A stretch of DNA of 64,000 bases, taken from positions 1 to 64,000 of the forward strand of contig NZ_LXEW01000024.1 in the NCBI RefSeq assembly GCF_001655055.1, in the 5' to 3' direction. Below are positions 53,020-62,117 of this stretch, piece by piece (positions within the stretch are counted from its first letter, which is position 1; the number at the start of each line of letters is the position of its first letter). The translations under genes were made by a program, and so were the position numbers. The stretch comes from Providencia heimbachae ATCC 35613. Lineage in GTDB: Bacteria > Pseudomonadota > Gammaproteobacteria > Enterobacterales > Enterobacteriaceae. The notes under the pieces are model-generated. The model made no database searches. It was not told where the DNA came from and saw nothing but the letters and a program-made list of their open reading frames with translations.

Positions 53020-54063
53020 ATGGAAATCGTTATAAATAGAATTAATGAATCCACACTAGAACTTAAATTTGATGAAATACCAAAAGGTGAAATCGCATTA
53101 TATTGGTCAGATAAACCTGATACTGAAATTATCCCAAGTCACTTTATTACCGATCGCCTTGAAAATAATTTAACCGTGCAGGATCCATTTTCTGCAAAAC
53201 AACGCGTCTATTTTATTCTACAGCAAGGAAATAACCGGCTTCTCTTTGCGGAAAGAACATTACCCATCGAAGGAATGAATAATTTTCGCGATTTTGGTGG
53301 TTACTTTACCGCCGATAATAAGCAAATAAAGTGGGGTGTTCTGTATCGTTCAAACCACTTATTTAATCTCAGTGATAAGGCAATTCAATATCTGTCTCAT
53401 TTAGGGATCAACAGTATTATCGATTACCGCACACAAAATGAGATTGATAAATCACCTAATTGCTATATTGGTGAAAAAAGAACTTATCACCTTGATGCAA
53501 CAGCACAAACCGCAGAGCTAGCGGCACAATTTGCCGCATCTCCTAGCGATGAAGACAAAGCGTTAATTGAAGGAGTACTAAATAATATTCCTAAACAATT
53601 TATTAATGGTGAAGGCCTGCAAATTTTAGAGCAATATCGACAGTTTGTCGTCAGTAAGAAATCTAAAATCGCATTTCGTCAAATGATAAAGACCTTACTC
53701 GATAGCAAAAATAGTCCAAGTATTCAACATTGCCGGGGAGGGAAAGATAGAACCGGTTATGGAGCATTATTAATTTTAGCAATGCTTGGCGTTCCTAAAG
53801 AAACGATTGTACAAGATTATATGTTAACTCATCATAATCGTTTGGCTCGTAATGAAATTAAAATGAGGTCTTATCGAAAAATCACTCAAGACCAAAACGT
53901 TCTTGATTATTTACTTTCATTAATTGATACCAAAGAAATATTTATCATTGAAGTTTTTAAAGCCATGGAAGACACTTCAGGCTCTGTTATTAATTATATT
54001 AAAAATGAGCTTAATTTCACTGATGAAGATTTCAGTAAACTGAGAGAAATTTATTTAATTTAA
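53020..54063 (+). CDS. Tyrosine/dual-specificity phosphatase, PTS-associated
   Basis: A 347-residue protein of the Y_phosphatase3 (LipA-like) family. The CX5R active-site loop is Cys238 to Arg244 in QHCRGGKDRTGYGAL, and GMNNFRDFGGY near residue 86 is the conserved N-terminal part of the fold. The first 80 residues are a separate small beta-rich domain. It follows EIID by 13 bases and ends the PTS operon. Members can act on phosphotyrosine or on phosphoinositides and other phosphate esters; a sugar phosphate or PTS-related target is conceivable here. Confidence 0.9.
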   Translation: MEIVINRINESTLELKFDEIPKGEIALYWSDKPDTEIIPSHFITDRLENNLTVQDPFSAKQRVYFILQQGNNRLLFAERTLPIEGMNNFRDFGGYFTADNKQIKWGVLYRSNHLFNLSDKAIQYLSHLGINSIIDYRTQNEIDKSPNCYIGEKRTYHLDATAQTAELAAQFAASPSDEDKALIEGVLNNIPKQFINGEGLQILEQYRQFVVSKKSKIAFRQMIKTLLDSKNSPSIQHCRGGKDRTGYGALLILAMLGVPKETIVQDYMLTHHNRLARNEIKMRSYRKITQDQNVLDYLLSLIDTKEIFIIEVFKAMEDTSGSVINYIKNELNFTDEDFSKLREIYLI

Positions 54064-54133
54064 GTTCATCATCCCAATAAATTAAAAAACAAAGTAGGTT
54101 TACCTCGATAATACCTAATGATTTCTATTGCAA

Positions 54134-54164
54134 AAATAGCCACATTCATGATTTGTGGCTATTT
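54134..54164. terminator. Terminator after the PTS operon
   Basis: AAATAGCCACA and TGTGGCTATTT form a perfect 11-bp stem with a nine-base loop, flanked by A and T residues. Confidence 0.72.
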
Positions 54165-54234
54165 CATTGATATGTATAAAAATAAATATCAGAATTAAAA
54201 ACTGAAAATATTTATATTAAATTTAATTAAAATC

Positions 54235-54300
54235 GGTGACTAGCGCGAATGAACTTAGTCACCTTAACAAAGCACTGCAACTTGAAGTATGACGAGTATA
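54235..54300 (+). repeat. Partial ERIC element (right half)
   Basis: It contains GGTGACTAGCGCGAATGAACT, a partial core, and the right end CTGCAACTTGAAGTATGACGAGTATA. The left half is missing. It abuts the stop codon of the AraD-like gene. Confidence 0.7.
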
Positions 54301-54999
54301 TTAGTTTTGCCCGTAATAAGCGTCCTTACCATGCTTGCGCAAATAATGCTTATCCAATAATTCTTGCTGCATGGCATCCACTTGTGGCACTAATTGGCGG
54401 GTATGCAAATTCATATAAGCAATTTCTTCAAGCACTACCGCATTATGTACCGCATTATCTGGGCTTGTTCCCCATGCAAAAGGGCCGTGGCTATTCACGA
54501 GTACCGCGGGAATATCTTTGGCTGAAATGCCTTTTTCTTTAAAAGTTTCAATAATGACATTACCGGTTTCCTTTTCGTAATCTGACGCGATTTCGCTGTC
54601 GGTCATTTTACGTGTGCAAGGGATCTCACCATAAAAGTAGTCTGCATGGGTTGTACCTAGTGCGCTTAAAGGTAAACCGGCTTGTGCCCAAATAGTGGCA
54701 TGACGTGAGTGAGTATGTACTATTCCACCAATTTCTGGGAATGCTAGGTAAAGCGCAATATGCGTATCAGTGTCAGATGATGGTTTATATTTCCCTTCGA
54801 CCACTTCCCCTGTGCTCAGCGAAACCACCACCATATCCTCTGCTTGCATGGTTTCATACTCAACACCTGATGGTTTAATCACCATCAAGCCACTTTCTCT
54901 ATCGATACCGCTAACGTTACCCCAGGTAAAGGTAACAAGGTTATGTTTTGGTAATGCAAGGTTTGCATCGAATACTTGCTGTTTGAGTTTTTCGAGCAT
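54301..54999 (-). CDS. araD: L-ribulose-5-phosphate 4-epimerase
   Basis: A 232-residue class II aldolase/epimerase. [22 protein letters not shown] and the zinc-binding [18 protein letters not shown], together with SHGPFAWG, match AraD/SgbE along their whole length. It converts L-ribulose-5-phosphate to D-xylulose-5-phosphate, the last step of the pathway encoded by the plus-strand genes that follow. It is divergent from the DeoR gene, so araBA-type genes are not next to it. AraD and SgbE cannot be separated by eye; the N-terminus favours AraD. Confidence 0.94.
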   Translation of the reverse strand: MLEKLKQQVFDANLALPKHNLVTFTWGNVSGIDRESGLMVIKPSGVEYETMQAEDMVVVSLSTGEVVEGKYKPSSDTDTHIALYLAFPEIGGIVHTHSRHATIWAQAGLPLSALGTTHADYFYGEIPCTRKMTDSEIASDYEKETGNVIIETFKEKGISAKDIPAVLVNSHGPFAWGTSPDNAVHNAVVLEEIAYMNLHTRQLVPQVDAMQQELLDKHYLRKHGKDAYYGQN

Positions 55000-55162
55000 T
55001 TCAGCCCCCTGATTTTAAAATTTTCTTAAATATCAACAACAAAAATTCATTCAATTACGCCGTTTCTGTTTATTGACTACCGATGTCTTAGCATTAAGGT
55101 AAACAGATTTTGCTTATTTAAAAAGCGTGCACCTTTACAAATTAATAACAAATAGCCAAACT

Positions 55163-55233
55163 CGGTCATATTCAGGCATTAACGGTCATAAAACATCAAC
55201 TTTGATACGTAAAATAGTGACCGAATAAGACCG
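55163..55233. promoter_or_regulatory. Cluster of CGGTC repeats, putative DeoR operators
   Basis: Four copies of (C)GGTC are spaced in 71 bp: CGGTCATA at 55163 and 55183 on the plus strand and TGACCG at 55218 and AGACCG at 55229 on the minus. The first two are 20 bp apart, two helical turns. DeoR-family repressors often bind repeated sites; the link here is inferred from position in the divergent promoter. Confidence 0.45.
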
Positions 55234-55280
55234 ATGTTTTTTATCTAATCAGAATACGGTGACTTAATAACAACATTAAG

Positions 55281-55294
55281 GTGACTTAAATCAC
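55281..55294. promoter_or_regulatory. Putative CRP binding site in the divergent promoter
   Basis: GTGA-CTTAAA-TCAC matches the core GTGA-N6-TCAC of CRP sites exactly. A second copy of its left arm (GGTGACTTAA) lies 21 bp to the left. This fits catabolite control of a sugar pathway. The remaining parts of the 454-bp gap hold nothing else I can define. Confidence 0.55.
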
Positions 55295-55453
55295 TTTAAT
55301 TGATGTTATGGATTAGTTTGTTGCTTTAAATAAGTGATCATCATCACCATAAAAACCTTTGTTTTTTTGTAGCGAGTATTACTTGAATCTAATCACGACA
55401 ATAAAAAAGGAATACAGGCAGAATAAATATCGTGGAAAGAATAGGAGTTAAAT

Positions 55454-56266
55454 ATGTTACAAGCCGAACGCCATAAATTAATTTGTTCTCATGTATCCAA
55501 AAATGGTTCGGCATTAGTGCGTGATTTATCTCAGTTATGCCAAGTTTCACAAGAAACAATTCGCCGAGACTTAACCACACTTGAGCGTAAAAATAGAATT
55601 ATTCGTAGCTTTGGCGGCGCAGTGGCCATTGACCAAGAAGATATCCCAACACTGAATGTGATGCCATCTTCGGTCAAACTCAGTCAAATGGTGGATGGTG
55701 CAGAATCATTTCGTAAAAGAACGGAAGAGCACCCGGATGCGAAAATGAAAATTTCCAAGGCCGCGCTTAAGCTTATTCAGCCGGGCGACTGCATCATGTT
55801 AGATAACAGCAGCACTTGCTGGTTTTTAGCAAGACAAATACCAGATATTGATATTACTGTCGTAACAAATTCAGTCAAAATCATTCAGGCCTTGGCTTGT
55901 CGTGATAGAGTTCGAGTTATCGGTATCGGTGGAGAATATTCAGAGCGTCATGATGACTTTCATGGTCCTATCGCCGAAAGTATTATTCGTAGCTTTCAGA
56001 TAAAAACATTATTTTTATCTTGCCAAGGATTTAATATTGAAAATGGTATTCGTGATGGTAGCGAAATAAACTCAAAACTAAAAAACATTATGTTACAGGT
56101 ATCTGAGAATACCGTTTTACTCGCAGATAATAGTAAATTAGGAAAGTATGCCTTTAGCCAAGTTTGTACTTTTGATGATATTAATGTGTTAATTACCAAT
56201 AAACTTAATGATAAAGAATTTAACACTCAATTTCCTAATTTAAATATTATTGAATGCGATAAATAA
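55454..56266 (+). CDS. DeoR-family repressor of pentulose catabolism
   Basis: A 270-residue DeoR regulator: the HTH at residues 4-57 (RHKLICSHVSKNGSALVRDLSQLCQVSQETIRRDLTTLERKNRIIRSFGGAV) and the DeoRC sugar-phosphate domain with DCIMLDNSSTCWFLARQIP, VVTNSVKIIQALACRD and LLADNSKLGKYAF. It lies between araD (divergent) and the sugar ABC operon (same direction), so it likely controls both. Confidence 0.92.
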   Translation: MLQAERHKLICSHVSKNGSALVRDLSQLCQVSQETIRRDLTTLERKNRIIRSFGGAVAIDQEDIPTLNVMPSSVKLSQMVDGAESFRKRTEEHPDAKMKISKAALKLIQPGDCIMLDNSSTCWFLARQIPDIDITVVTNSVKIIQALACRDRVRVIGIGGEYSERHDDFHGPIAESIIRSFQIKTLFLSCQGFNIENGIRDGSEINSKLKNIMLQVSENTVLLADNSKLGKYAFSQVCTFDDINVLITNKLNDKEFNTQFPNLNIIECDK

Positions 56267-56456
56267 TTTAAAAAATGTTATCAATAAAACAATGACATTG
56301 TAGTCACTATTATTAAATAGCTTTATTAATTAACTGTATTAAAGAAATGCAGGGATATTCGCTATTTTAAATTACTCTGCAGCTAACCACTTAAACCTAA
56401 AATAATACTGTATTGATGAGATAGATTTAGTCTCCGCCTACACTAAGGAATACAAC

Positions 56457-57455
56457 ATGAACATGAAGAAATTAGTTTTACCTTGTTTAATGAGCGTTGC
56501 ATTATTTTCAAATGTCGCGATGGCTGAATCACAAAAAGCACAGAAACCTTTTACCATGGGTGTTGTTGTAAAAGTGGGTGGTATTCCTTGGTTTAATGTA
56601 ATGGAACAAGGTATCACTGAAGAAGGTAAAAAATTGGGCGTGAACGCATTTCAAGTTGGCCCAACAACCGCAGATCCTGCCGAGCAAGTTCGTGCTATTG
56701 AAGATTTAATTGCCAAAAAAGTCGATGTGATCGGTGTGGTTCCTAATGATGCAAAAGTACTTGAACCTGTACTAAAACGCGCTCAAGAAGCCGGTATTAA
56801 AGTAATTACCCACGAATCACCGAATCAGCAAAATGCAGATTGGGATTTCGAATTACTGGATACCCAAAGCATGGGTGCTAACCATATGAAAGATATGGCG
56901 GCATGTATGGGAGAAGAAGGTAAATATGCCATGTTCGTGGGCAGTTTAACGGTGCCTTTAGTTAATGAGTGGGCTGACGCGGCAATCGCTTATCAAAAAG
57001 CCAATTACCCAAAAATGCAAATGGTTGATGACCGTTTTGGCGTCGCTGAATCGGTTGATGATTCAATGCGTACCGCTAACGATCTGTTATCAAAACATAA
57101 AGATCTGAAAGGTATCATGTCATTTGGTTCACAAGGCCCTATCGGCGCGGGTCGTGCCATCGACAAACGTCGTAAAAACGATACCACTTGCGTGTTTGGT
57201 ACTTTTACCCCAGGCCAAGGTATTAAGTTACTTGAAAAAGGCGCCATTGATGGCGGTTATATTTCCAACCCGAAAGTAGCTGGACAGGTTTTCGTTCAAG
57301 TTGCTACCGCGATGATGAACGGTGAAGAAATTAAAGACGGCGTGTCTATCGGTGATATGGGCCAAATCAAAGTCAGCGGCAACACCATTTTAAGCGATAA
57401 CCCAGTTGAATTGAATGTCGAAAACACCAAAAAATTAGTCGAAGTCGGTTTGTAA
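56457..57455 (+). CDS. Sugar ABC transporter periplasmic binding protein
   Basis: A 332-residue Peripla_BP_4 protein with a signal peptide ending in NVAMA. FTMGVVVKVGGIPWFNVMEQGITEEGKKLGV and GPTTADPAEQVRAIEDLIAKKVDVIGVVPND are typical of the LsrB/RhaS/YtfQ group that binds rhamnose, autoinducer-2 and pentuloses. It is the first transport gene, separated by an ERIC element from its ATPase, which may raise its level relative to the membrane components. With the linked kinase the ligand is likely L-xylulose or a related pentulose. Confidence 0.92.
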   Translation: MNMKKLVLPCLMSVALFSNVAMAESQKAQKPFTMGVVVKVGGIPWFNVMEQGITEEGKKLGVNAFQVGPTTADPAEQVRAIEDLIAKKVDVIGVVPNDAKVLEPVLKRAQEAGIKVITHESPNQQNADWDFELLDTQSMGANHMKDMAACMGEEGKYAMFVGSLTVPLVNEWADAAIAYQKANYPKMQMVDDRFGVAESVDDSMRTANDLLSKHKDLKGIMSFGSQGPIGAGRAIDKRRKNDTTCVFGTFTPGQGIKLLEKGAIDGGYISNPKVAGQVFVQVATAMMNGEEIKDGVSIGDMGQIKVSGNTILSDNPVELNVENTKKLVEVGL

Positions 57456-57512
57456 TTACTCACTATAAAAATGAAATTTAGAATAAAAACTTATAAATTT
57501 TTTTGAAACTTT

Positions 57513-57637
57513 CAGCCCTAAATAATTTGCATTTTAGCAAGGCGGCAAGCGAGGTTGCCCCAAGGAGCATACATAAGTATGTAACTTGGGTGACTGAGTG
57601 AAGCCAACGCAGATAAAACGCGAAGTATGACGGGCTA
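57513..57637 (+). repeat. ERIC/IRU element inside the sugar ABC operon
   Basis: It starts GCCCTAAATAATTTGCATTTTAGC, has the core GGAGCATACATAAGTATGTAACT and ends AACGCGAAGTATGACGGGCTA. It ends 39 bases before the ATPase start codon and would form a long hairpin in the operon mRNA. Confidence 0.85.
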
Positions 57638-57676
57638 GCCAATACCAGTTTTTATTATCGCCGCAGGAACTGCATT

Positions 57677-59194
57677 ATGACAAACACCTCCAAAGCTGAC
57701 AAATCTGACCCCCTAATCACTTTGCGCGATCTCTCCAAAAGTTTTGGTGGTCACCGTGCATTGCGCAATATCGATTTGACACTCAATAAAGGTGAAGTGC
57801 ACTGCTTAGCAGGCACCAATGGGTGCGGAAAAAGTACACTAATTAAAACGATTAGCGGCGTTTATGCGCCTGATGAAGGAAGTAAAATTGAAATTGATGG
57901 TAAAAGCTATAACCGTTTAACACCTGATAAAGCGCGTGAATTAGGTGTACAGGTTATCTACCAAGACCTCTCTTTATTTCCTAATCTAACCGTTGCTGAA
58001 AATATCGCTTTTGAATTAAATCTCAAAGGCTATTTTGGTTGGTTTCGCAAAAATCAACTCAGAGAAAAAGCACTGCAAATTCTAAAAGAATTATCTTTCA
58101 ATATTAACCCTGATACACCCGTTCAATTTTTACCGATTGCACAACGCCAACAAGTGGCTATTTGCCGTGCATTGGTGGCAGATGCCCGTTTGGTTATTAT
58201 GGATGAACCCACAGCATCCCTTACCAGAACAGAAGTTAATCAACTTCTATCTACGGTTAATTACCTCAAAGATAAAGGCATTACGGTTGTTTTTGTCAGT
58301 CATCGCCTCGAAGAAGTCAAAGAAATCTCTGACCGTATTACGGTTATCCGTGATGGACAAAAAATTGGCACTTGGCCCGCTGAAGGGTTAACAACGCGTA
58401 AAATCACCGAACTCATGACAGGCTTAGATATCGTCCATGAGCGTAAACCGCCTAATAATGCAGAAGACCGTCGTACGGTACTTGAGTTAAAAAACCTGAC
58501 TCGAGCAGGCCAATACCATGATGTTTCGTTAACGCTAAAACGCGGAGAAGTCCTTGGTCTCTGTGGTTTATTAGGTTCAGGGCGCACTGAGCTGGCGCTG
58601 TCTCTTTTTGGTATTACTCGCCCGGATAGCGGTGAGCTATATATTGAAGATAAACCTATCAAGCTAAAAAATAATACTCATGCAATAAAGCAAGGTATTG
58701 GCTATGTTTCCGAAGATAGATTGACCCTCGGCGCCATTTTACCGCAGTCCATTGCCGACAATATGGTGATCTCCATTTTAGATCGCTTAAAAACACCCCT
58801 GCATTTAATTGATGAACAAAAATGCCAAGAGATCGTTCAAGAGTGGATCGCCGATTTAGATATTAAAGTAACTGACCCTAACAATGCCCTTTCCACCCTA
58901 TCAGGCGGGAATCAGCAAAAAGTGGTATTAGCAAAATGGATATTGACCCGTCCTAAAGTGTTGATTTTGGACTCCCCGACCGTCGGCGTCGATGTTGGTG
59001 CAAAAGACAGTATCTATAAGTTAATCCATCGTTTATCTGGTGTAGGAATTTCCATCCTACTCATTACCGATGAAGCCTCTGAAGCCTATTATAATTGCGA
59101 CCGTATTTTACATATGAAACAAGGGTCTATCGTCAAAGAAATTGTGACGGATTCCATGACTGAGCAACAATTGGAGGAAATCATCAATGGTTAA
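57677..59194 (+). CDS. Sugar ABC transporter ATPase (two nucleotide-binding domains)
   Basis: A 505-residue RbsA/XylG-type ATPase. First domain: Walker A GTNGCGKSTL, Walker B LVIMDEPTASL. Second domain: the degenerate Walker A GLLGSGRTEL, the signature LSGGNQQKVVLAKWI and VLILDSPTVGVDVGAKD. The layout is that of carbohydrate uptake (CUT2) transporters, where one polypeptide provides both sites. It overlaps the first permease gene by 8 bp. Confidence 0.94.
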   Translation: MTNTSKADKSDPLITLRDLSKSFGGHRALRNIDLTLNKGEVHCLAGTNGCGKSTLIKTISGVYAPDEGSKIEIDGKSYNRLTPDKARELGVQVIYQDLSLFPNLTVAENIAFELNLKGYFGWFRKNQLREKALQILKELSFNINPDTPVQFLPIAQRQQVAICRALVADARLVIMDEPTASLTRTEVNQLLSTVNYLKDKGITVVFVSHRLEEVKEISDRITVIRDGQKIGTWPAEGLTTRKITELMTGLDIVHERKPPNNAEDRRTVLELKNLTRAGQYHDVSLTLKRGEVLGLCGLLGSGRTELALSLFGITRPDSGELYIEDKPIKLKNNTHAIKQGIGYVSEDRLTLGAILPQSIADNMVISILDRLKTPLHLIDEQKCQEIVQEWIADLDIKVTDPNNALSTLSGGNQQKVVLAKWILTRPKVLILDSPTVGVDVGAKDSIYKLIHRLSGVGISILLITDEASEAYYNCDRILHMKQGSIVKEIVTDSMTEQQLEEIING

Positions 59195-60176
59195 TTGGCA
59201 AAAGCTTAGACCACAATCTGTCGAAGGCTGGTTGGTATGGGTCATTTTTATTATGGTGGTTTTCTTCACCACAATGAGCCCACAATTTCTCACCATTCAA
59301 AACCTGCTTGATTTAAGTGAAAGCTATGCGGTGACAGGTATTTTTGCGCTGGGACTTTTTGTTGTCTTAGTCACTGGCGGTATCGATATTTCCTTTGCAG
59401 CCGTTGCATCAGTGGTGCAATACGCTATTGCGACTTGGCTATTACAAGGTTTTATTGCCAGCCCAACATTAAGTATTACCCTTGCGATTCTGATTGGTAT
59501 TACTTTTGGCCTCATCAATGCAATTTTAATTTATTCACTGAATGTCGTTTCGATCATTATCACCATCAGTATGCAATCACTGCTATTCGGTATGTTGATG
59601 TGGCTGACCAATGGGCACAGTATCTATGATCTTCCTGACTGGTGGGTCGATCCTGTCACGATTCTCCCCTTTGAAGTTGATGGGGAGTCTTACCAAATTG
59701 GTTTACCGCTTATTGTGATGCTTGGGATCGCCCTATTGACCTGGGTTTTAATGAATAAAACCCACATTGGTCGCCAACTTTATGCGGTTGGAGGCAGCCA
59801 AGAATCCGCATCTCGTATTGGTATTCGTGTTTCGGTTATCTACCTGTTTGCTTACGGTTATCTCGGTGCAATGGCGGCTATTGGCGGTATGTTACAGACC
59901 TATCGCATGAGTGAAGTGGTACCAAGTGCATTAGTGGGCGGTGAACTGGATGTTCTTGCGGCAGCCGTGCTGGGTGGTGCAAGTTTATCTGGTGGGCGCG
60001 GTTCCGTTATCGGCACACTGATGGGCGTTTTCCTGATTGGTATCTTAAAAAATGGCCTTAACCTAATTGGTGTCTCTAACTACTTTGTCAACATCGTCAT
60101 CGGTATGGTCATCCTCGTTGCGATTTGTATTACCCACTACAAAAAACGCAAAGAGACGGATGTCGGTTTTGTTTAA
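59187..60176 (+). CDS. Sugar ABC transporter permease
   Basis: A 329-residue CUT2-family permease with about ten helices; VLVTGGIDISFAAVASV and the long GGELDVLAAAVLGGASLSGGRGSVIGTLMGV are family signatures. It starts within the end of the ATPase gene and is followed by a second permease after 13 bp; the two form a heterodimeric channel. Confidence 0.93.
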   Translation: MVNWQKLRPQSVEGWLVWVIFIMVVFFTTMSPQFLTIQNLLDLSESYAVTGIFALGLFVVLVTGGIDISFAAVASVVQYAIATWLLQGFIASPTLSITLAILIGITFGLINAILIYSLNVVSIIITISMQSLLFGMLMWLTNGHSIYDLPDWWVDPVTILPFEVDGESYQIGLPLIVMLGIALLTWVLMNKTHIGRQLYAVGGSQESASRIGIRVSVIYLFAYGYLGAMAAIGGMLQTYRMSEVVPSALVGGELDVLAAAVLGGASLSGGRGSVIGTLMGVFLIGILKNGLNLIGVSNYFVNIVIGMVILVAICITHYKKRKETDVGFV

Positions 60177-60189
60177 CAGGAATATCACC

Positions 60190-61224
60190 ATGAAAAAACA
60201 AGCTTTTTTTAAAATTGATGGCGCTGTTATCGGACTGCTTTCAATCTTTTTATTGGCCATTGCCGCTTTTAGCATCGCCATGCCGGGGCACTTTTTTACC
60301 CAGAATACATTTTTAAGTATCACCTTCCAGTTACCTGAACTGGGTTTACTGACGTTTGCCATGTTTGTTCCCATGTTAAGTGGCGGCTTAAACCTTGCGA
60401 TTATCAGTACCGCCAACCTAACTGGTTTGTTTATGGCTTGGGTATTTATCAATTATTTACCTGTTGATGCGGGCACTGGAACACAATTAATGTGGCTATT
60501 TTTCGCCCTTATCGGTGCCACCGTGATAGCCGTGATTATCGGCTGCCTAACAGGCTTGATGATCTCCCATATTGGTGCTCACCCGATTCTAGTCACCTTA
60601 GGAACAATGACGATTATCAGTGGTATTGGGGTTTATCTCACCAAAGGTGCGGCACTCAGCGGTATGCCACCCATTGTGAGAGCCATCGGCTCAGACACTT
60701 TATTTGGTATACCGATTGCCATGATTATTTTTATTGCTGCCGCCATCGTGTTAGCCCTCTTTTTAGGATGCACGCGATTAGGCAAAAACATCTATATGAG
60801 TGGCAGCAACATTAATGCGACTTGGTTTAGTGGCATACGGACTGACCGTGTGATGATAGCGATTTATACCATTTCAAGTCTGCTATGTGTACTTGCTGGC
60901 TTGATCATGATGGCGCGTTTTAACTCTGCACGAATGGGCTATGGTGACTCCTATTTATTGCTCACTATTTTAGCCATCGTACTGGGTGGAACTAACCCGT
61001 TTGGCGGTGTTGGTAAAGTAAGCCGCGTCTTCTGTGCCTTGCTTGTTTTACAAGTTATTGCAACCGGCCTGAGCCTACTTGGTGTGAGCTTGCACTTTAA
61101 TCTAGCCGTTTGGGGGATCACCCTAATATTGGCATTAGCATTCAAATTCTTTAAAGAAAAATGGAGTGCAAAACGCGCCATGAATCGCAATCAACGACTT
61201 AACAAAGCCTCATCACAAGCTTAA
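60190..61224 (+). CDS. Sugar ABC transporter permease
   Basis: A second CUT2 permease, 344 residues from the ATG at 60190, which is preceded by CAGGAA. MLSGGLNLAIISTANLTGLFMAW and LLTILAIVLGGTNPFGGVGKVSRV are the family landmarks. An open frame reaching back to 60067 lies inside the previous permease gene. It pairs with the first permease, as in the Lsr and rhamnose transporters. Confidence 0.93.
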   Translation: MKKQAFFKIDGAVIGLLSIFLLAIAAFSIAMPGHFFTQNTFLSITFQLPELGLLTFAMFVPMLSGGLNLAIISTANLTGLFMAWVFINYLPVDAGTGTQLMWLFFALIGATVIAVIIGCLTGLMISHIGAHPILVTLGTMTIISGIGVYLTKGAALSGMPPIVRAIGSDTLFGIPIAMIIFIAAAIVLALFLGCTRLGKNIYMSGSNINATWFSGIRTDRVMIAIYTISSLLCVLAGLIMMARFNSARMGYGDSYLLLTILAIVLGGTNPFGGVGKVSRVFCALLVLQVIATGLSLLGVSLHFNLAVWGITLILALAFKFFKEKWSAKRAMNRNQRLNKASSQA

Positions 61225-61242
61225 ATTTTCAGGGAGAATAAA

Positions 61243-62106
61243 ATGCGCAAACACCCGATAGGTATCTACGAAAAAGCCTTACCAAAAGAGAGTCGCTGGT
61301 CTGAAAAACTCGCCATAGCTAAAGCCGCAGGCTTTGATTTTGTTGAAATGTCGATTGATGAAACAGATGAACGTCTTGCACGATTGGATTGGACACAAGC
61401 GGAACGCTTAGCACTGGTAGATGCTATTCAACAAAGTGGCGTTCGTATCCCAACAATGTGCTTATCGGGTCATCGGCGCTTCCCTTTTGGTAGTCATGAT
61501 GCTGATACCCGAAAAATGGCTCACCAGCTCATGGAAAAAGCCATTAAATTGGCACAAGATTTAGGTATTCGCACCATCCAATTAGCCGGATACGATGTCT
61601 ATTATGAGCAACAAGATGCCGAAACGATTAAACGTTTCGAAGAGGCAATGCTTTGGGTTTCTGAATTAGCGGCGGCTTCACAAGTTATGTGTGCCGTCGA
61701 AATTATGGATACCCCCTTTATGAATTCCATCACAAAATGGCAAGCGCTATCCGGTAAAATTCGTTCGCCATGGTTTACTGTTTATCCTGACGTTGGGAAC
61801 TTAACCGCATGGGGTAATGATGTCGAAAATGAATTCTTACAAGGTATTGAGCATGTCGTTGCGCTGCATCTAAAAGATACTTATGCCGTGACCGAAACCT
61901 GTAAGGGTCAATTCCGTGACGTGCCTTTTGGCGAAGGGTGTGTGGACTTTGTCAATCTATTCAAATTATTAAAACGTTTAAATTATCGTGGCACTTTCCT
62001 GATTGAAATGTGGACCGAAAAAGCAGATGAACCCCTTGTCGAAATCATCAAAGCACGCCATTGGATAGAAGATAAAATGCAACAGGCGGGTTGGCATAAC
62101 GCCTAA
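61243..62106 (+). CDS. L-xylulose/L-ribulose-5-phosphate 3-epimerase (UlaE/SgbU type)
   Basis: A 287-residue TIM-barrel isomerase. IGIYEKALPKESRWSEKLAIAKAAGFDFVEMSIDETDERL, GIRTIQLAGYDVYYE, EIMDTPFMNSI, YPDVGNLTAWGNDV and FRDVPFGEGCVDF match SgbU (YiaQ) of E. coli almost throughout. It epimerises L-xylulose-5-phosphate to L-ribulose-5-phosphate. It stands between the transporter and the kinase, and AraD, encoded upstream on the other strand, takes the next step. Confidence 0.94.
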   Translation: MRKHPIGIYEKALPKESRWSEKLAIAKAAGFDFVEMSIDETDERLARLDWTQAERLALVDAIQQSGVRIPTMCLSGHRRFPFGSHDADTRKMAHQLMEKAIKLAQDLGIRTIQLAGYDVYYEQQDAETIKRFEEAMLWVSELAAASQVMCAVEIMDTPFMNSITKWQALSGKIRSPWFTVYPDVGNLTAWGNDVENEFLQGIEHVVALHLKDTYAVTETCKGQFRDVPFGEGCVDFVNLFKLLKRLNYRGTFLIEMWTEKADEPLVEIIKARHWIEDKMQQAGWHNA

Positions 62107-62117
62107 AGGAGCAGGTA

